Assembly: GCA_002189035.1 (NCBI GenBank)
Contig: CM007989.1
Location: forward strand, 5,487,001 to 5,551,000
Reading direction: 5' to 3'
DNA: 64,000 nucleotides
Origin: Utricularia gibba
Lineage: Eukaryota; Streptophyta; Magnoliopsida; Lamiales; Lentibulariaceae
The position numbers were made by a program, and so were the translations under genes. Below are positions 9,827 to 22,289 of the stretch, in pieces (the stretch's first letter is position 1; each line of letters begins with the position of its first letter). A model generated the notes under the pieces. That model saw only the letters and a list, made by a program, of their open reading frames with translations. It did not search any database and was not told where the DNA came from.

Positions 9827-12800
9827 ATGAGGATGATTCCGGTGGCGATGGCGGTGCTGCTCATTGGTTTACTCAGCTCTGCAAACGCAGTCACGGATCC
9901 AGCCGACGGTCGGTGCTTCTCTTCATAGTTCCATTTATGTCTTGAAATGAATAGAGAATATGAGTACGTAGAAGGGAAAATCAGATGCCCACGCTTGAAA
10001 ATGATATCTTGATCATTTCCTTCTTTCACCTGAAGGGAGAAATCTTCATTATCCTTGTTTCTTTTCATTTTAATGCTTACCTTGAAAGCGATTCGCGCAC
10101 TTCAATGGTTTTATGGTGAACTATCATATTGATTCCTTGCTTGCTACATGAGCATGAGCAGTAGAAGCTGAGATGCAAGTTGATTTGGAGTGTTGTAGTT
10201 TATCGAGCTTTTGTACTAGTTTCAAGTAAAGTGGTGTTGAGTTGATTTGCTTTAACCAGCATTGTATTTGAATTTGAAAATTGGCCGTTGTTGCTTGAAC
10301 AGTTTCCAGTCTCAGTATCTTGTACACCAGTTTGAATTCACCTCAGCAGCTTTCAAACTGGAAGGCAACTGGTGGTGATCCTTGTGCAGAGTCATGGACT
10401 GGAGTTACATGTTCTGATTCAAGAGTTACTCAAATGTGAATGCTTCCACTGTTTCATCAAATACTAGCCTTCGGATTTCAGGATTCTAATATCAATTTTT
10501 TTTTTATTTTTTGAAATTTCCCAGAGTAATATCTGGTCTAGGACTCACAGGGAATATGGGGTTTCAGCTGGACCACCTGACTTCTTTGACTACACTGTAA
10601 GACAATTTCAATCCTTCTAAATCCTTTGAACATTTGGAGTTTCTGGATTTTATATTAAATCATCTGGCAGTGATGTAAGCAACAACAATCTTGGAAACCA
10701 GATTCCGTATCAGCTTCCACCAAATCTGCAAAGACTGTGAGCATACTTGGCCACGATGTGTTCACAATTTCTAGTTTTTAAGTCTGATGAAAATGCTCTT
10801 CCTCAATGCAGAAACCTTGGGGGTTGCAACTTCAATGGCGGCCTCCCATATTCCATATCGTTAATGAGCTCTCTACAGTACCTGTTAGTCTTTACATTGA
10901 AAATTCTGATTTTGAAACAACGGTGGTTCTTAGTTCTTAAACTTTCCAAATACTGAAATTGACAGCAATGTTAGCCACAACCAAATTCAGGGACAAGTTA
11001 ATCTTCAGTTCAACTCGCTCACCGCCCTCTCCACATTGTAAGGATCTCATGTTTGATTATCCATCGGTTTCGGAAACCTTTACCCCCCCACTCTCTATCA
11101 TTTCCTCATTTTTGTGTTTGCTATTATCGTGCACCATCAGATTTTTTTTTTTCTCACCTCTTCAGGGATTTGTCTTTTAATTCAATGTCGGATACTCTCC
11201 CTCAAAGTTTTGAGTCACTTACAAGTCTCAGGAATTTGTAAGTCAATTACAAGTTGGTAGATTGTATGTGCCTTTTGAATTCTGATCACCATCTTCAATT
11301 CCAGGTACTTGCAAAACAATCAATTCTCAGGGACTATTGACGTTCTTGCTAATCTTCCGCTCGAGCATCTGTGAGTTCTATAAGAGTTCGTTTTCCCACA
11401 TTTCATGCTTGAGGAAGCATGATGCCAAAACATGGTTATGTGCTTTGTATTTCAGGAATGTAGAAAACAACCGCTTCACTGGATGGGTGCCATCTCAACT
11501 AAGACACATAAATAGTCTCCGGTAGGCTTCCTGTCTTGCATGTCTATGTACATGCATTGTTCTGTGCTACAGCTCACCTGCAATTGTATATGCTTACAGA
11601 ACTAGCGGCAATCAATTCAACTCGGGGCCAGCACCTCCTTCACCACCTGGTACCCCTAGAGCAAGCACATCACCAAGTTCTGGAGGCAATGGTGTGTCAT
11701 CCCGTTCATCCCGTAATTCTGGTATAGGCGGCGGTGCAGTGGCAGGAATAGTTATATCTGTTTTGGTCATTGGAGCTCTTGTGGCATTCTTTCTCTTGAA
11801 AAAACGATCAAGAAAGCCTTCCTCTGACGTTGAAAAACAAAGTAGTGAGCCTTTTGCAGCGCCTTTAGCTTCACAAGAACCAACAGGTACTTGCCAAATT
11901 ATTTTCCTTGTATCTGGGACTGGGACTGTGTTTAAAGAAGCTTGTGCAATTCTCAGATATCAAGTCCATCCAGACTTCATCGGCCATGAGCGACAAACTG
12001 TTTGGAAACCAAGCTGCATTTGTAAATCTTAGACCTCCTCCAGTTGAGCGTCCTAAGTCATTTGATGAAGATGACAGCTCCGCAAAGCCAATTGTCCCCC
12101 TTAAGAAGAAAAATGCAGCTCAAATAAACTCCAAAATCTTTTCAGTTGCAGACTTACAAGTGGCTACCGATAGCTTTAGCATTGAAAACCTTCTTGGTGA
12201 AGGATCAATTGGGCGTGTCTATCGAGCTCAGACAGAGGATGGCAAGGTATTTATCCCTGGTCATGCATTATCAATGACAGGATCTTCCTGACTTGCACAT
12301 AATCACTGACTCAACTATGTTGTGTGGTGGAATATAGGTTCTCGCTGTGAAGAAGGTGAACTCATCAGTCTTGGGCAATGCTGACAGCTTCCTTGAAATA
12401 GTTTCAGAGTGCTCCCGCCTGCATCATCCGAATGTAGCTGAGCTAGTTGGGTACTGTTATGAGCATGGGCAGCACCTCCTGGTGTACGACTTTCAAAATA
12501 GTGGATCTTTACATGAGCTTCTTCACTTGCCTGATGAATACAGTACGTCTTTGACATGGAGCACCCGTGTGAAGATCGCACTTGGTTCTGCAAGAGCACT
12601 AGAGTAAGCCTCACTCTCGGCTGAGCAAACATTTCTTGCATCATTTGCAATTACAATCCAACGTCTGTCATGTGCTCTCTCCAGGTATCTGCATGAAGTC
12701 TGTGTGCCATGCGTTATCCACAAAAATCTGAAATCTGCCAACATTTTACTCGACACAGAGCTTAATGCTCGTCTTGCAGATTGTGGTCTCGGAAACCTTA

Positions 12801-13488
12801 TCTCTGAACGAGATCAGGTAGTACTCAAGCTCACCCTCGTTTTGAAATCAAGTTTGGCCATTGATTCTTACCACATCAAGGATCCTAATGGACTTTTAGC
12901 TTATACCTGGTGCTGATTGTGTACAGGCATCTGGATACATTGCACCCGAGATCGCAATGTCTGGCCAATACTCCATCAAGAGTGATGTATACAGCTTCGG
13001 AGTAGTTATGTTGGAGCTTCTATCCGGCCGCAAACCATTTGACAGGTTATGAACTTCTTGCTACCAGAAGAATGAGCCGAAAAGTGAACTCAGTTTATAT
13101 AAGCCTTGTCTTTTTTGCAACAGCTCAAGGCCAAGATCCGAGCAATCTTTGGTCCGGTGGGCAGCACCTCAGCTTCACGATATTGATGCTCTGTCGAAGA
13201 TGGTTGATCCAGCTCTCAAGGGGCTTTACCCCGTCAAATCCCTGTCTCGGTTTGCCGATGTGATTGCTCTCTGTGTCCAGGTAATTCTGCATCTTGAACT
13301 TGAAATAAGTTGACATCCAAGCAAGCTCGCCGCCTAACATGCCTGTTACCCACGATTGCCGGCAGCCTGAGCCGGAGTTCAGACCTCCCATGTCGGAAGT
13401 GGTTGATGCATTAGTTCGTCTAGTGCAGCAAGCCAACCTGAGCAAGCCAACAGCTGGAAATGAAGGCTCCGGTGGCGCAGACGAGTAG
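9827..13488 (+). CDS. SRF: STRUBBELIG-receptor family LRR receptor-like (pseudo)kinase
   Basis: This is a plasma-membrane receptor-like kinase of the STRUBBELIG family. Sixteen coding exons join in frame to 691 residues: 9827-9908, 10303-10435, 10525-10596, 10671-10736, 10812-10883, 10966-11037, 11166-11237, 11305-11370, 11456-11521, 11600-11886, 11957-12246, 12338-12603, 12685-12817, 12927-13045, 13124-13280, 13366-13488. A signal peptide (1-21) precedes VTDPADV and the SRF N-cap with [14 protein letters not shown]. Seven exons of 66 or 72 bases each encode one leucine-rich repeat. A Ser/Pro-rich stretch, one membrane segment (about 281-300) and a kinase domain (about 405-675) follow. The glycine loop GEGSIGRVY and the lysine in VLAVKKV are kept, but HRD is HKN (Asn about 528) and DFG is DCG (about 546), so phosphotransfer is unlikely. 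That agrees with STRUBBELIG proteins signalling without kinase activity. The acceptor of exon 2 was chosen because only it keeps the frame. The exact SRF number is not decided. Confidence 0.93.
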
Positions 13489-14321
13489 CGGGAAGCAGCA
13501 TTCCGGTGGCGCTGAGATTTTGTTCCTGAGGCTTCATTCATGTCGTTGTGCTTGCCGGTGGGTAAATAGTTGTTGTATGGGCCTTCATTTATTCCAGAGT
13601 TGAAAATAACCAAGAGAGAGCCTGGGGCAGCAAGTCTTTCCCAATTTCTTCAAACTTCATGTACATTACTTCCTTTTAAACAAATCTCAATACATGTATG
13701 CACAGGTGGAGTTTGTTGTGGCATTCAAGTTATAGTTAGTGTAAAAAATTTAATTTTTAATTTTTAAAATAGCATCTAATTATTTTAATTTTTTTTTGTA
13801 AATAATTTATTTTTAAATTTATAAAATTATATATTTAAATTCTTATATTATCAAATTAATTGGTTTTGATACAAACATTGTTATAATAATGTATTATTAT
13901 AAACATTATTTTTTACTTTTATTCTTTCTTCTTTGATGCTTTTATTTTTGTTGAACTCCAAATATCATAAAGTATAAATATGATATTATTTTAACAAGAT
14001 TCGTTTTGCATAACTCTAGACATGAATGCAAAAAACTCCAAATACGAAATTTTTTTGAGTTAAATTAGAGCCGATTCACTACGCTGTGAATTGATTTACT
14101 TTTTAAAAATTTTAAAAACTATTTAGATTTTTATTACATGATTTTCATAATTTGAATTCTTTTTTTTTATAATTTTAAAACTAGTCAAATTATTTATATG
14201 TACCAAAATTGAGGTTTTTTTTTCAATTTTTTCATACATGTATACCTATGATTTTGACTTAAGTTTCCAAATCAGATCGATCCTCCATACATCATCAAGT
14301 TTGAAAATTTGTTTGACGGTC

Positions 14322-14346
14322 AATATATATATATATATATATATAT
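14322..14346. repeat. (AT)n microsatellite
   Basis: About 12 uninterrupted TA/AT units are seen in the AT-rich spacer between the SRF and TOM20 genes. Confidence 0.85.
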
Positions 14347-14952
14347 GTATTAAATTAAATTTCATATTATTATTATAGAATAAAGTACAAATATAATAAC
14401 TTCAATAATCAAAACTTAAATATAACATTATTTGTCATCTATATTAAGTTTTCATTAACTCAAACATTAAATATAAAAAACAGAAACATGCATTGATTTA
14501 ATTGCAAGAACAAAACAAGTATTGAAAAATTAGCAAAATTAAGAATTGATAGTGTGCAATATTTATCCAAGAGCCAGAGTCACAACACTGCTAAAGATTA
14601 GAAATAAACAATCATTATTTTACAAGTTGAGAGAAGCAATGACAATACTATTTTTAACAAAAAACTTTAAAAAATCGGTACTTGTTTGACCGATTAATCG
14701 GTGAGATAAGAAAAATTGGTTAACTGGTCGAGTCACAATAAAAGATACATAGATAACCTATTGTACATACTCTCTCTCCCCTCTTTGCATATTATTGTAT
14801 TTTAAAAAATAAAAAGTTATTATTTAATCGGTTGATATTAGGGCCGAGCGTTTTCACATTGTTCCGGGCCGGCAGCACCCAAGCCCCGGAGGTTTTTCTT
14901 TTTCCTAATGAGAGGTAATTGCTTTTGTTGCAGGTCATGATTTGATACTCCA

Positions 14953-14983
14953 TGGGCCGAAAGCGCAGCGCAGCGCAGCGCAG
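14953..14983 (+). promoter_or_regulatory. TOM20 promoter: site II element and GCGCA repeats
   Basis: TGGGCC at 14953-14958 matches the site II element (TGGGCY), which is enriched in plant promoters of nuclear genes for mitochondrial proteins. It lies about 120 bases before the ATG. Directly after it, a 5-bp unit (GCGCA-like) repeats about four times (14962-14983). The motif match is seen; a regulatory role is inference. Confidence 0.45.
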
Positions 14984-15077
14984 TGTGGGTTTTGTAGGCC
15001 TACCAATTATGGAATTTGCCCTAACTGCACCATACACAAACTGTTCTTGAGTTCGCACTGAAACCGAATAGTCGGAG

Positions 15078-16574
15078 ATGGAGATGTCAAGCGAGTTCGA
15101 TCGATTGCTCTTCTTTGAGCACGCACGAAGAACTGCTGAAGCTCACTATGCCAAAAATCCTCTCGATGCTGATGTTCTTACTCTCATTATTAACCGTTAC
15201 GATGATCATTCTTTTTTTTTTTATGGAATTTCAGAGCATTCTTTTTTTTTTTTTCCGCTTGCTGCAGAATCTTGCTAAATGGGGCGGCGTTCTGCTGGAG
15301 TTGTCGCAATTTCAGAACGGCCCCGATTCGAAGAAGATGGTTCAAGGTAGTCTAGTGAACTCTGTTGACGTTGTCTAGTTATCCATGGTTTTATTTTCAC
15401 TTAAATAGAAAATCAGTTCTACAAATGAATGGGGTATCAGGCATATATCTAGCCCTTGATTGTTACTTTCCCCATGGTGATTGAGTGCACTAAACTGGAG
15501 AATGTTTAGATTATTGATTTTGGTTAAAATTATTCAGGTTTTTAAAAACTAGATTGGTGTTATTTCAGACGCAATAGACAAGCTGAAGGAGGCTGTGGAT
15601 ATTGACCCAACCAAGCACGATGCTGTATGGTGTCTTGGGAATGCATATACTTCTAATGCATTCTTGACTCCTGATCAGGATGAAGCTACAGGTGACTTTG
15701 AAACTGCGGCTCAGTACTACGAGCAGGCTTGTGAGCTGGTAATGGTGCTTGATGAAGCCGCTTGTGCAGACGTTTAACGCTTTACTAAATCCTCTATGAC
15801 GTTATTGCAGGACCCAGAGAATGACCTTTATAAGAAATCCTTAGAAGTTGTTGCCAAGGTATATTTCCATATACCATTTAGTTTGGATTCTGAAGAATGA
15901 GATACCAACCTAACATAGACCTGGTATCTTGTTTTTTTGTTTCCCCTTGCGCTTTCGCTGTCCATATATGCCCTTATACGCATGACAACCTTACACAGCA
16001 GTGTTTTACTTTGGTTCTTTTTAGCAACTTGTTTCTCTGGGTGCTTAATGAAATCATTTATTGTTCAAGGCTCCTGAACTACATAGGGAGATCCATAAGC
16101 ATGGGTTGGCCCAGCAGGCTATGGGGCAGGGAGCTTCTTCATCCTCTGGTGTTAAGGTAATTGTACTTCCACTGTTTACGCAAAATGTCTCCCCCACGTA
16201 TTCTTTTTGACTTAGACTGCTGCCGCCCTAACCTACTTTTCATAACTCCGTTTATTCATTCCATGTGGCCATGCTAGTAACTTGTTATAGCCTGCACCGC
16301 ACCCCATTTGTTATCCAAGCATTCCCGCTACCCCAAAGCATGGTCCTTCTTCAAAATTAAACTTTGAAAACTCTTCAGAACACTGCTTAGATTTCTTCAT
16401 CTACGAACAACTTCATCTGTACACTTTCTGCCGCTGCAGCAGAGTGGAAAGAAGAACAAAGACTCCGATTGGAAGTATGATGCATGTGGATGGATCATCC
16501 TTGGTGTTGGACTCGTCATTTGGTTGGGGTTTGCAAAGTCTAATCTCCCCCAACCCCCTCCGCCCTCCTCCTAA
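15078..16574 (+). CDS. TOM20: Plant mitochondrial import receptor subunit TOM20
   Basis: This outer-membrane receptor recognises mitochondrial presequences for the TOM complex. Six coding exons join to 204 residues: 15078-15173, 15268-15346, 15569-15738, 15811-15858, 16070-16156, 16440-16574. The N-terminus [18 protein letters not shown] and the TPR-like core ([52 protein letters not shown]) are typical of plant TOM20. A single membrane segment near the C-terminus (about 178-192, [15 protein letters not shown]) and a short Pro/Ser tail give the reversed, tail-anchored layout special to plants. Length fits the family (about 190-210). The last exon starts at a CAGCAG acceptor, so a form lacking one Gln may also occur. 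Any paralogue number is undetermined. Confidence 0.95.
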
Positions 16575-17066
16575 CTACACACAGACAGTCAGGTTTTTGT
16601 GGAATCGGTGCTTGCTCAGATATCAATTCATTGTTTTTCGACTTGTGCATTGCTCCTTATACAAAAGTGTTTGGAGTGCAAAACCTGTTAAAACTTGAAG
16701 GCATCTGCATCTCACTCACATTTCCGACTACAACACAAACTTGCTTCTTGTAAATTGTTATAGGATTAAATGATTGTTCTGTACAATGAAAATGAGATGA
16801 GTAAAGTAGAGTTTCAAATCATCTAAATCATCAGTATCTGATTCGCATTTTCAATTGGTAAAAACGTCTCATTCGAGAGGGTATAAATAGATTTGGATTT
16901 CATAATTAGAGATGAATTAGATAAGTTATGCTCATTTAAAAAAACAAAGAGTGATCAAGTGTTTAATCTACCATGATTGTGTTGATAATTCTCCAATAGT
17001 GATTCGTAATCAAGTTAGTTTAATTCTAGTTTTCATATATTTTCAACACATCTTTTAAACATAAAT
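16575..17066. other. TOM20 3' region
   Basis: This is probably 3' UTR to about 16800, then AT-rich spacer. No gene or repeat is recognised. Confidence 0.4.
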
Positions 17067-17071
17067 AATAT

Positions 17072-17614
17072 TGATAGGGGATAAACCGGTTTGACACAAT
17101 CGGCTCTTAAAAGTCTGTCAAAAGTGATCCTGAAGGGATAACGCCATATGACATATCGATATCTGTCAGAAATTTGGTAGGCATGGCCATATGACACAGT
17201 CTGAAAAGCGGCCGAATTACGGCATGACAGACGGCCGATGTCTGAAAAGCGAGATCGAATAGCAGGAGCAGAAAGCATCCAATATTTGTAGACATCAAAA
17301 TTCGGTCAGAGTGAGCTCTCCTATAAATAGGAAGAATCATGACGAAGGTGGGGGTTGGACACAAGAAAAAGAAAAGAGAAAATTCTTAGACTTGTAACCT
17401 CGTCTTCGCCCCTCTCTATCTAGTGGAAATCTTTTCCAGCGAGCTCCGGCAGCTCCGTGATTTTTCCGCTTTCCGGCAGTTTCCACATAAAAAACCCCTG
17501 CTCATTCTTATTTCGATCGAACCAACCGCGAAAAACGCGACTAAGTGAGGCAATTCCGACCGCACTTATCACCTTAACTCGGTCTTACACCGGATACCGA
17601 TTTGACCCTTAACA
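17072..17614 (+). mobile_element. Solo LTR A (Tat-like Ty3/Gypsy type)
   Basis: The 543-bp unit starts TGATAGGGG and ends CTTAACA. It is flanked by a perfect 5-bp duplication AATAT (17067-17071 and 17615-17619). It has TATAAATA at 17322-17329, followed by a C/T-rich leader, as in an LTR promoter. No primer-binding site or coding region follows, so it is a solo LTR left by recombination. It matches 21544-22050 in inverted orientation over most of its length. Its layout resembles the LTRs at 33152 and 38991 but is a different family. Confidence 0.85.
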
Positions 17615-18140
17615 AATATTTTAAATATCTTTTCTAAAAATAGTCAAGATTTGTGTTCTTGGGGAAAGAAAAAATATATAAAATGATAATTCAAAAAATT
17701 CAAAAAAGTAAACTAAAAATTTTTTAGAATCACAAATTAGTATTTAGAGACTAAAATTACACGTAGAGTATAGAAAACTTCCATAAGCATAGAATTGAGA
17801 GGTCATTTAGAAAAGTGATCATTGCCACATTCTCTCACACATTTAAACAAAAAAAATTTAACTAAGGATCAATTTTATTACACACTAAAAGTAGGATGAT
17901 TAGATTTCGAATACACCAAGTAGAATTCTTGTGGGGCTCACTTGGAGATAAAATTAAATAAAAAAAAGGAAAACATATGGTTTTTATAGCCACGGTCAAT
18001 TTTTATTGTCATGTTCACAAGTCTAAACATTGACTTGTAATCCTCCATTTATAAATAAAGGGGCATCTAGACCCTCAAGTCTCAAGGTACCCTCAACGAG
18101 TTTTCAATTATAGAATATTGAGCAAAACTTTGAATAGAAA

Positions 18141-20560
18141 TTTGATGAACGGTAAATTTCTGCACATTGTTGTACAATAGCAATTTGTCATATTAAATAA
18201 ATTTAGAAACCTAATTTTCAATCAAATATTAAGTAAATATTAACATATTAGAATTAGAATTAAACACAAGGAGCATGATGCTTGTTGTGTAAAGCCTAAT
18301 GCATTTTTTTTATCACGATAGAAGAATAACTCTAAACTAAAATTAATGCAGTATGATAAACGGGAGTAAAGCAATAAATAAACAAGTAAATACGATTATT
18401 ATTTAGAAAGAAACAATGTGATGTCATGAAATTTTCAAAAATAATATGCTCATTACTATCTTTATCTCACTCAAATTCAAAATCATTTATCAAATAAGTA
18501 AAATGTTTGAGTTTACCTAAATCTTTGTTTTCTTTAACTTCTGGTGTATCTTTAATTAGGTTTGTTGTTATGTTTCATTTTTTACATAATTATTATATAT
18601 TATTATAGATTAATTTAGGATTAAATTATCTTATTAAGAGTTATATTAATAAGTATTTTGTTTTATTAGAAAAATTCAATTATTATTATTTGTATATATT
18701 TTTGTGTTGTTTTTCATGTATTTTCACCTAAAAGTGGAAGTAATCAATGTTGAAGTGTGGTTCATTCCTTATGACTTTTCAGAGTCTGCTGTAATGATTG
18801 AACAATTACTTATATGAATGAAAAAATTGACTGCACAAGCAAGATAGAAAAAAATGATGGAACGAGAGTAAAAAAAGCAAATACATGTGGAATGTGAACA
18901 GGACACTATTAGTTTCCTTTTCTTTGTCAATTCTCTAAACTGTAATGTCAATTGATTCAATTGAATCTCCAAATTTTTGATAGCTTGTCAATTTTTCATT
19001 GATTGCACCATAAATATTTTATCATTTCTTCTAAAAAACTAACATAATTTCCTCCTGCATTGCTTTGACTTGAACACTGAGATTGTTGAACTTGGTTCTG
19101 AAGTTGTGGAGTTTGGTGGGTTCTTTGTTCTCATGAAAATTCCATTGTTCAATCATTGAATTTTGACCCTTGTACATATTTTAATTGTTATTCCTACAAG
19201 AGTTTGGAGAATCCCTCTAACTTGGGTTGTAAGTGTTCGAATATGAGTCATACTTTCTCTTGAGTTGAAGCTCTAAATCCCCCATAGCCGTGACATGTTC
19301 CTCTTGAAATAACTTTGGATATTTATCAACAAGATGTCCAAGTCTATGACAATTTCTCCACGCCATGTTCTTAGCTTGAAACAAGAATAACTCTTTCATC
19401 ATTTCTGCAACAACAGTTTTTGTGAGTTCGATTTCTAAAGCTCTAGGCTTGCTCTCTACTTTATATACTATCTTGTTTGTGGCATGTTTTCTAATAATAT
19501 GTTTGGAATGCTTAGCTAGTTTCTCAACCAATGAAAGAGCCTCAATGGGTGTTTTCTTCCTATCCACTAAATCAAGCATAGGCTTATCAATGTACAATAA
19601 TCCATTATAAAAATACTTGACAAGGGTGTTGGTTTGAAAACCATGGTGTAAACAAGATCCCAAAAGTTAGTTAAATCTCTCCCAATACTCATGAAATGTT
19701 TCACTATTAATTTGCTCAACATCATTAATTTCATTATGAATCTCTTCAACCTTGAATGCTAGAAACTACTTACTCAAAAATACTTTCTTCATTAAAGCCA
19801 ATTGATAATACTTTTAGATCTTAAAGAATTGAATTAAGTTTTTGCTCCTCCTTGATTGAAAGGCTCTTAAAAAAATCAAATCTTCTTTCATTCAAACACT
19901 CTTCAATAATGTATGAACTGTTGTTACCTTGTGATAAGGAACACGTGCTTGCTATATGTTTTATCAAATATAAGATTGCAAAATAAATTCTACTCTTAAT
20001 CCAAAGTCAAACTAACGATGGTACACAAGTTAAGTAATTAAAATCAAATTGCAATGCAAAAAATAACAAGTATTGGTTCTAAACATCAAATAACACTATA
20101 ATGGAGCCAATTCAAACACCCATACATACTTTAAGACATCCCTAAAATCTAGCAAATCATGATGAAAAGTGGAATCATTACTTCATAAAATGAAAATAGA
20201 ACCATATTTATGATCACAAATTCGAAAGTAGAACAATAAACATAAAACGTTCAAAATACATAAAGAAAGCCAAAATGTTTTGCATTCTCTGTAGCTATTG
20301 TTTTTAGCATGAAATAGTAGCACAGAATTGGGTTCCGTGATGGAAATCTCCAAACTGAAATATTTTTCAATCATCTCCTTTCTATTCATGGGTGTGGTTT
20401 CATTCTCTTCCCCCCTCTTGTGGTTTCTCTCCCTTCTAAAAAATATATTCCTCTCTTCTCTTTTCCTTTTTTATTGCAAACATTGTTTCTAATAATCATA
20501 TTGTTCTTAGTCTAAATCTGTAGAGTGTGAGTGGTTGAATATCAATCATATCCCCCTCCT
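18141..20560 (-). mobile_element. Decayed Athila-like retrotransposon relic
   Basis: 18141 onward begins TGATGAACGGTAAATTT and continues like the LTR start of the Athila-like element at 39930. A gag fragment on the minus strand follows (19217-19960). Beyond about 19930, text such as cacgtgcttgctatatg and cactaatttaagtaattaaaatc-like segments match the interior of the same LTR. Both LTRs are partial, pol is missing and no target duplication was found; the limits are approximate. Confidence 0.5.
19217..19749 (-). pseudogene. Athila-type gag fragment
   Basis: The ORF at 19217-19663 aligns clearly with the gag of the larger element at 47691-49513. Shared text includes HHGFQTN, KYFY.GLL, KKTPIEAL, SLVEKL, the KHSKHII/HSRHII block, MMKELFLFQAKNM and YDSYSNTYNP. 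A neighbouring frame (19567-19749) carries upstream gag, so there is at least one frameshift. Everything after the gag linker is lost. It is non-functional. Confidence 0.75.
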
Positions 20561-21538
20561 TGTGTATTGTGTCTATAGACTCGTGTTTATAAATTAGTTA
20601 AATATGATCCATAATGTTACTAATAACATTTAAAAGAATATTAAGAATCATAATATATACTAAATTATATGCAACAAAAATATAAATAATAGTATATTAA
20701 TAAAATATTAAAAATTAAAATTAAAATACTTATTTTTATCATTAAAGATCATAATTTTATAACCTAAAAATACTAATAAAATATGTGTTATCAAGTGTCA
20801 TGTTTGATTATATAATACCACTAAATAAAAGATAGTATTATAACAATTATCGAATAATATTACTTTAAAATAATATTCTCAAAACTTACATAAGTAGTTC
20901 AGTTATCAAGATTTATACATACACGCATAAACGAGTTTTAGTAAGATGGACCTTAAGTTTAAAACTAATTTTCATATTGTTTTTAAAATTAATATTTTAC
21001 TTTGTTTTCGATCTTTTTTAAATTCCGTTAACATTATTGAGTCTGTTTAATTGTATTGTGACTTAAGCATTGTTATGATATTATTGAGTCTTTGGTTATG
21101 TAATTGTATTGCATTAGACACACATCAAAACAATATGAACATTGACTCCGTGCAAAAACAATTCCATCAATATATGTGTTGATAAATCAAATTATTATTA
21201 TATTTTTATTTTCAAGCAACATAATTTGATGGTATATCAAAATGATTTTTGATAATATGAATAAATTAAAATCAAATTTAGTGTAAAATTAGTATAAATC
21301 ACAAATATAAGCATCTTAATACAAGTATTTAACACAATTCTTTTAAAAGTGAACTTTTAAGTCAATTTAATATTAAAACAACGATATTTTACTACTTAAC
21401 CCCTTTGGACCCATCGGGGCTTTGCAATCTATTACGTTGAAGTTTTTTGAGAGGAACAATGATAACAACAATCTGGTCTAGTTCAAGAAAAAAAAAGACA
21501 TTATAATAAACCACAAATTATTGTTCTTGGAAAATTTT
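20561..21538. other. AT-rich stretch before solo LTR B
   Basis: No coding sequence is seen. 20820-20905 resembles the reverse complement of about 60330-60400 (shared core acttacataagt... with ...tattattcgaaaat), so part of it is a dispersed repeat of unknown class. Confidence 0.35.
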
Positions 21539-21543
21539 ATAGC

Positions 21544-22050
21544 TGGTATGGGAGAAAATCAACACTGGGGTCAAAACCGATTTTAGGTTTGTGAAAATGG
21601 CCGGATGTGTCAGATCCGGGTACGGTTTGAATGCGTCGTTTGATGCGTTTTACCAAAATAAAGAGGTGGAGATTTTTTACGTGAAAACTGCCAAATGACG
21701 GAAAAATCACGGAACTATCAGAACTCGCCGGAGAAAACCTTCACTAGGTGGAGGTGAGAAGAGAAATATCAATTGGAAAGCTAATGATCGAACCCTTTTT
21801 CATTCAGGATTCCTTTTACTTATAGAAGAGATCGATCTGACCGAATTCTAACTTTGGTAGTTATCCATTGTTTTATACGCTTGTACTATGATCCTTCTTT
21901 TTAGAAAATCGCCACATGCTTTGCCGTAATTCGGTCACTTTTCAGACTGTGTGTGGCACATATTAGTCTGTCGGCCGACGTTATCCTGTCAGAGCACCTT
22001 TTGACAGCTTTTCAAAGACCGATTAATGATATCTGATTTATACCCCATCA
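21544..22050 (-). mobile_element. Solo LTR B, inverted relative to LTR A
   Basis: The unit starts TGGTATGGG and ends CCCCATCA on the plus strand, and is flanked by a perfect duplication ATAGC (21539-21543 and 22051-22055). On the minus strand it begins TGATGGGGTATAAAT and follows LTR A through its promoter, leader and the ccgtgatttttccg block. It is 507 bp with no internal region. It ends about 240 bases before the L27 start codon, with its own promoter pointing away from that gene. Confidence 0.85.
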
Positions 22051-22219
22051 ATAGCATAAACGAAAAGAGAGAAAAAAAGGCTATTCCCTCCCATTCAGAC
22101 TTGAAACGTGAAATCCAAACATATTTTATTCTAATAAATTATACAAAATATATTATTAATAATATTTTGATAAACTTGTGGCTCCTGCGCCTCGCCTCTT
22201 TGTCCCAAGTCTGAAGCGA

Positions 22220-22227
22220 TAGGGTTT
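22220..22227 (-). promoter_or_regulatory. Telo-box-like motif upstream of L27
   Basis: AAACCCTA on the minus strand lies 63 bases before the L27 ATG. Telo boxes are common in plant ribosomal-protein promoters. An 8-base motif can occur by chance, so a function is only suggested. Confidence 0.35.
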
Positions 22228-22289
22228 TTGTTATTTGATTTTGGATAGGAGACGACGAGCAACGCGAAGATAGTGAGGAGGATCGCGAA

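Larger units (their letters stand above)
13489..15077. other. SRF 3' region, AT-rich spacer and TOM20 promoter
   Basis: The SRF 3' UTR probably extends to about 13740. 13740-14820 is very AT-rich with no gene and includes an (AT)n run at about 14322-14346. 14830-15077 is GC-richer and is the TOM20 promoter and leader. Confidence 0.5.

Noticed and set aside
13125-13613. 162-residue minus-strand ORF
   Set aside because: It is the reverse strand of the last two SRF exons.
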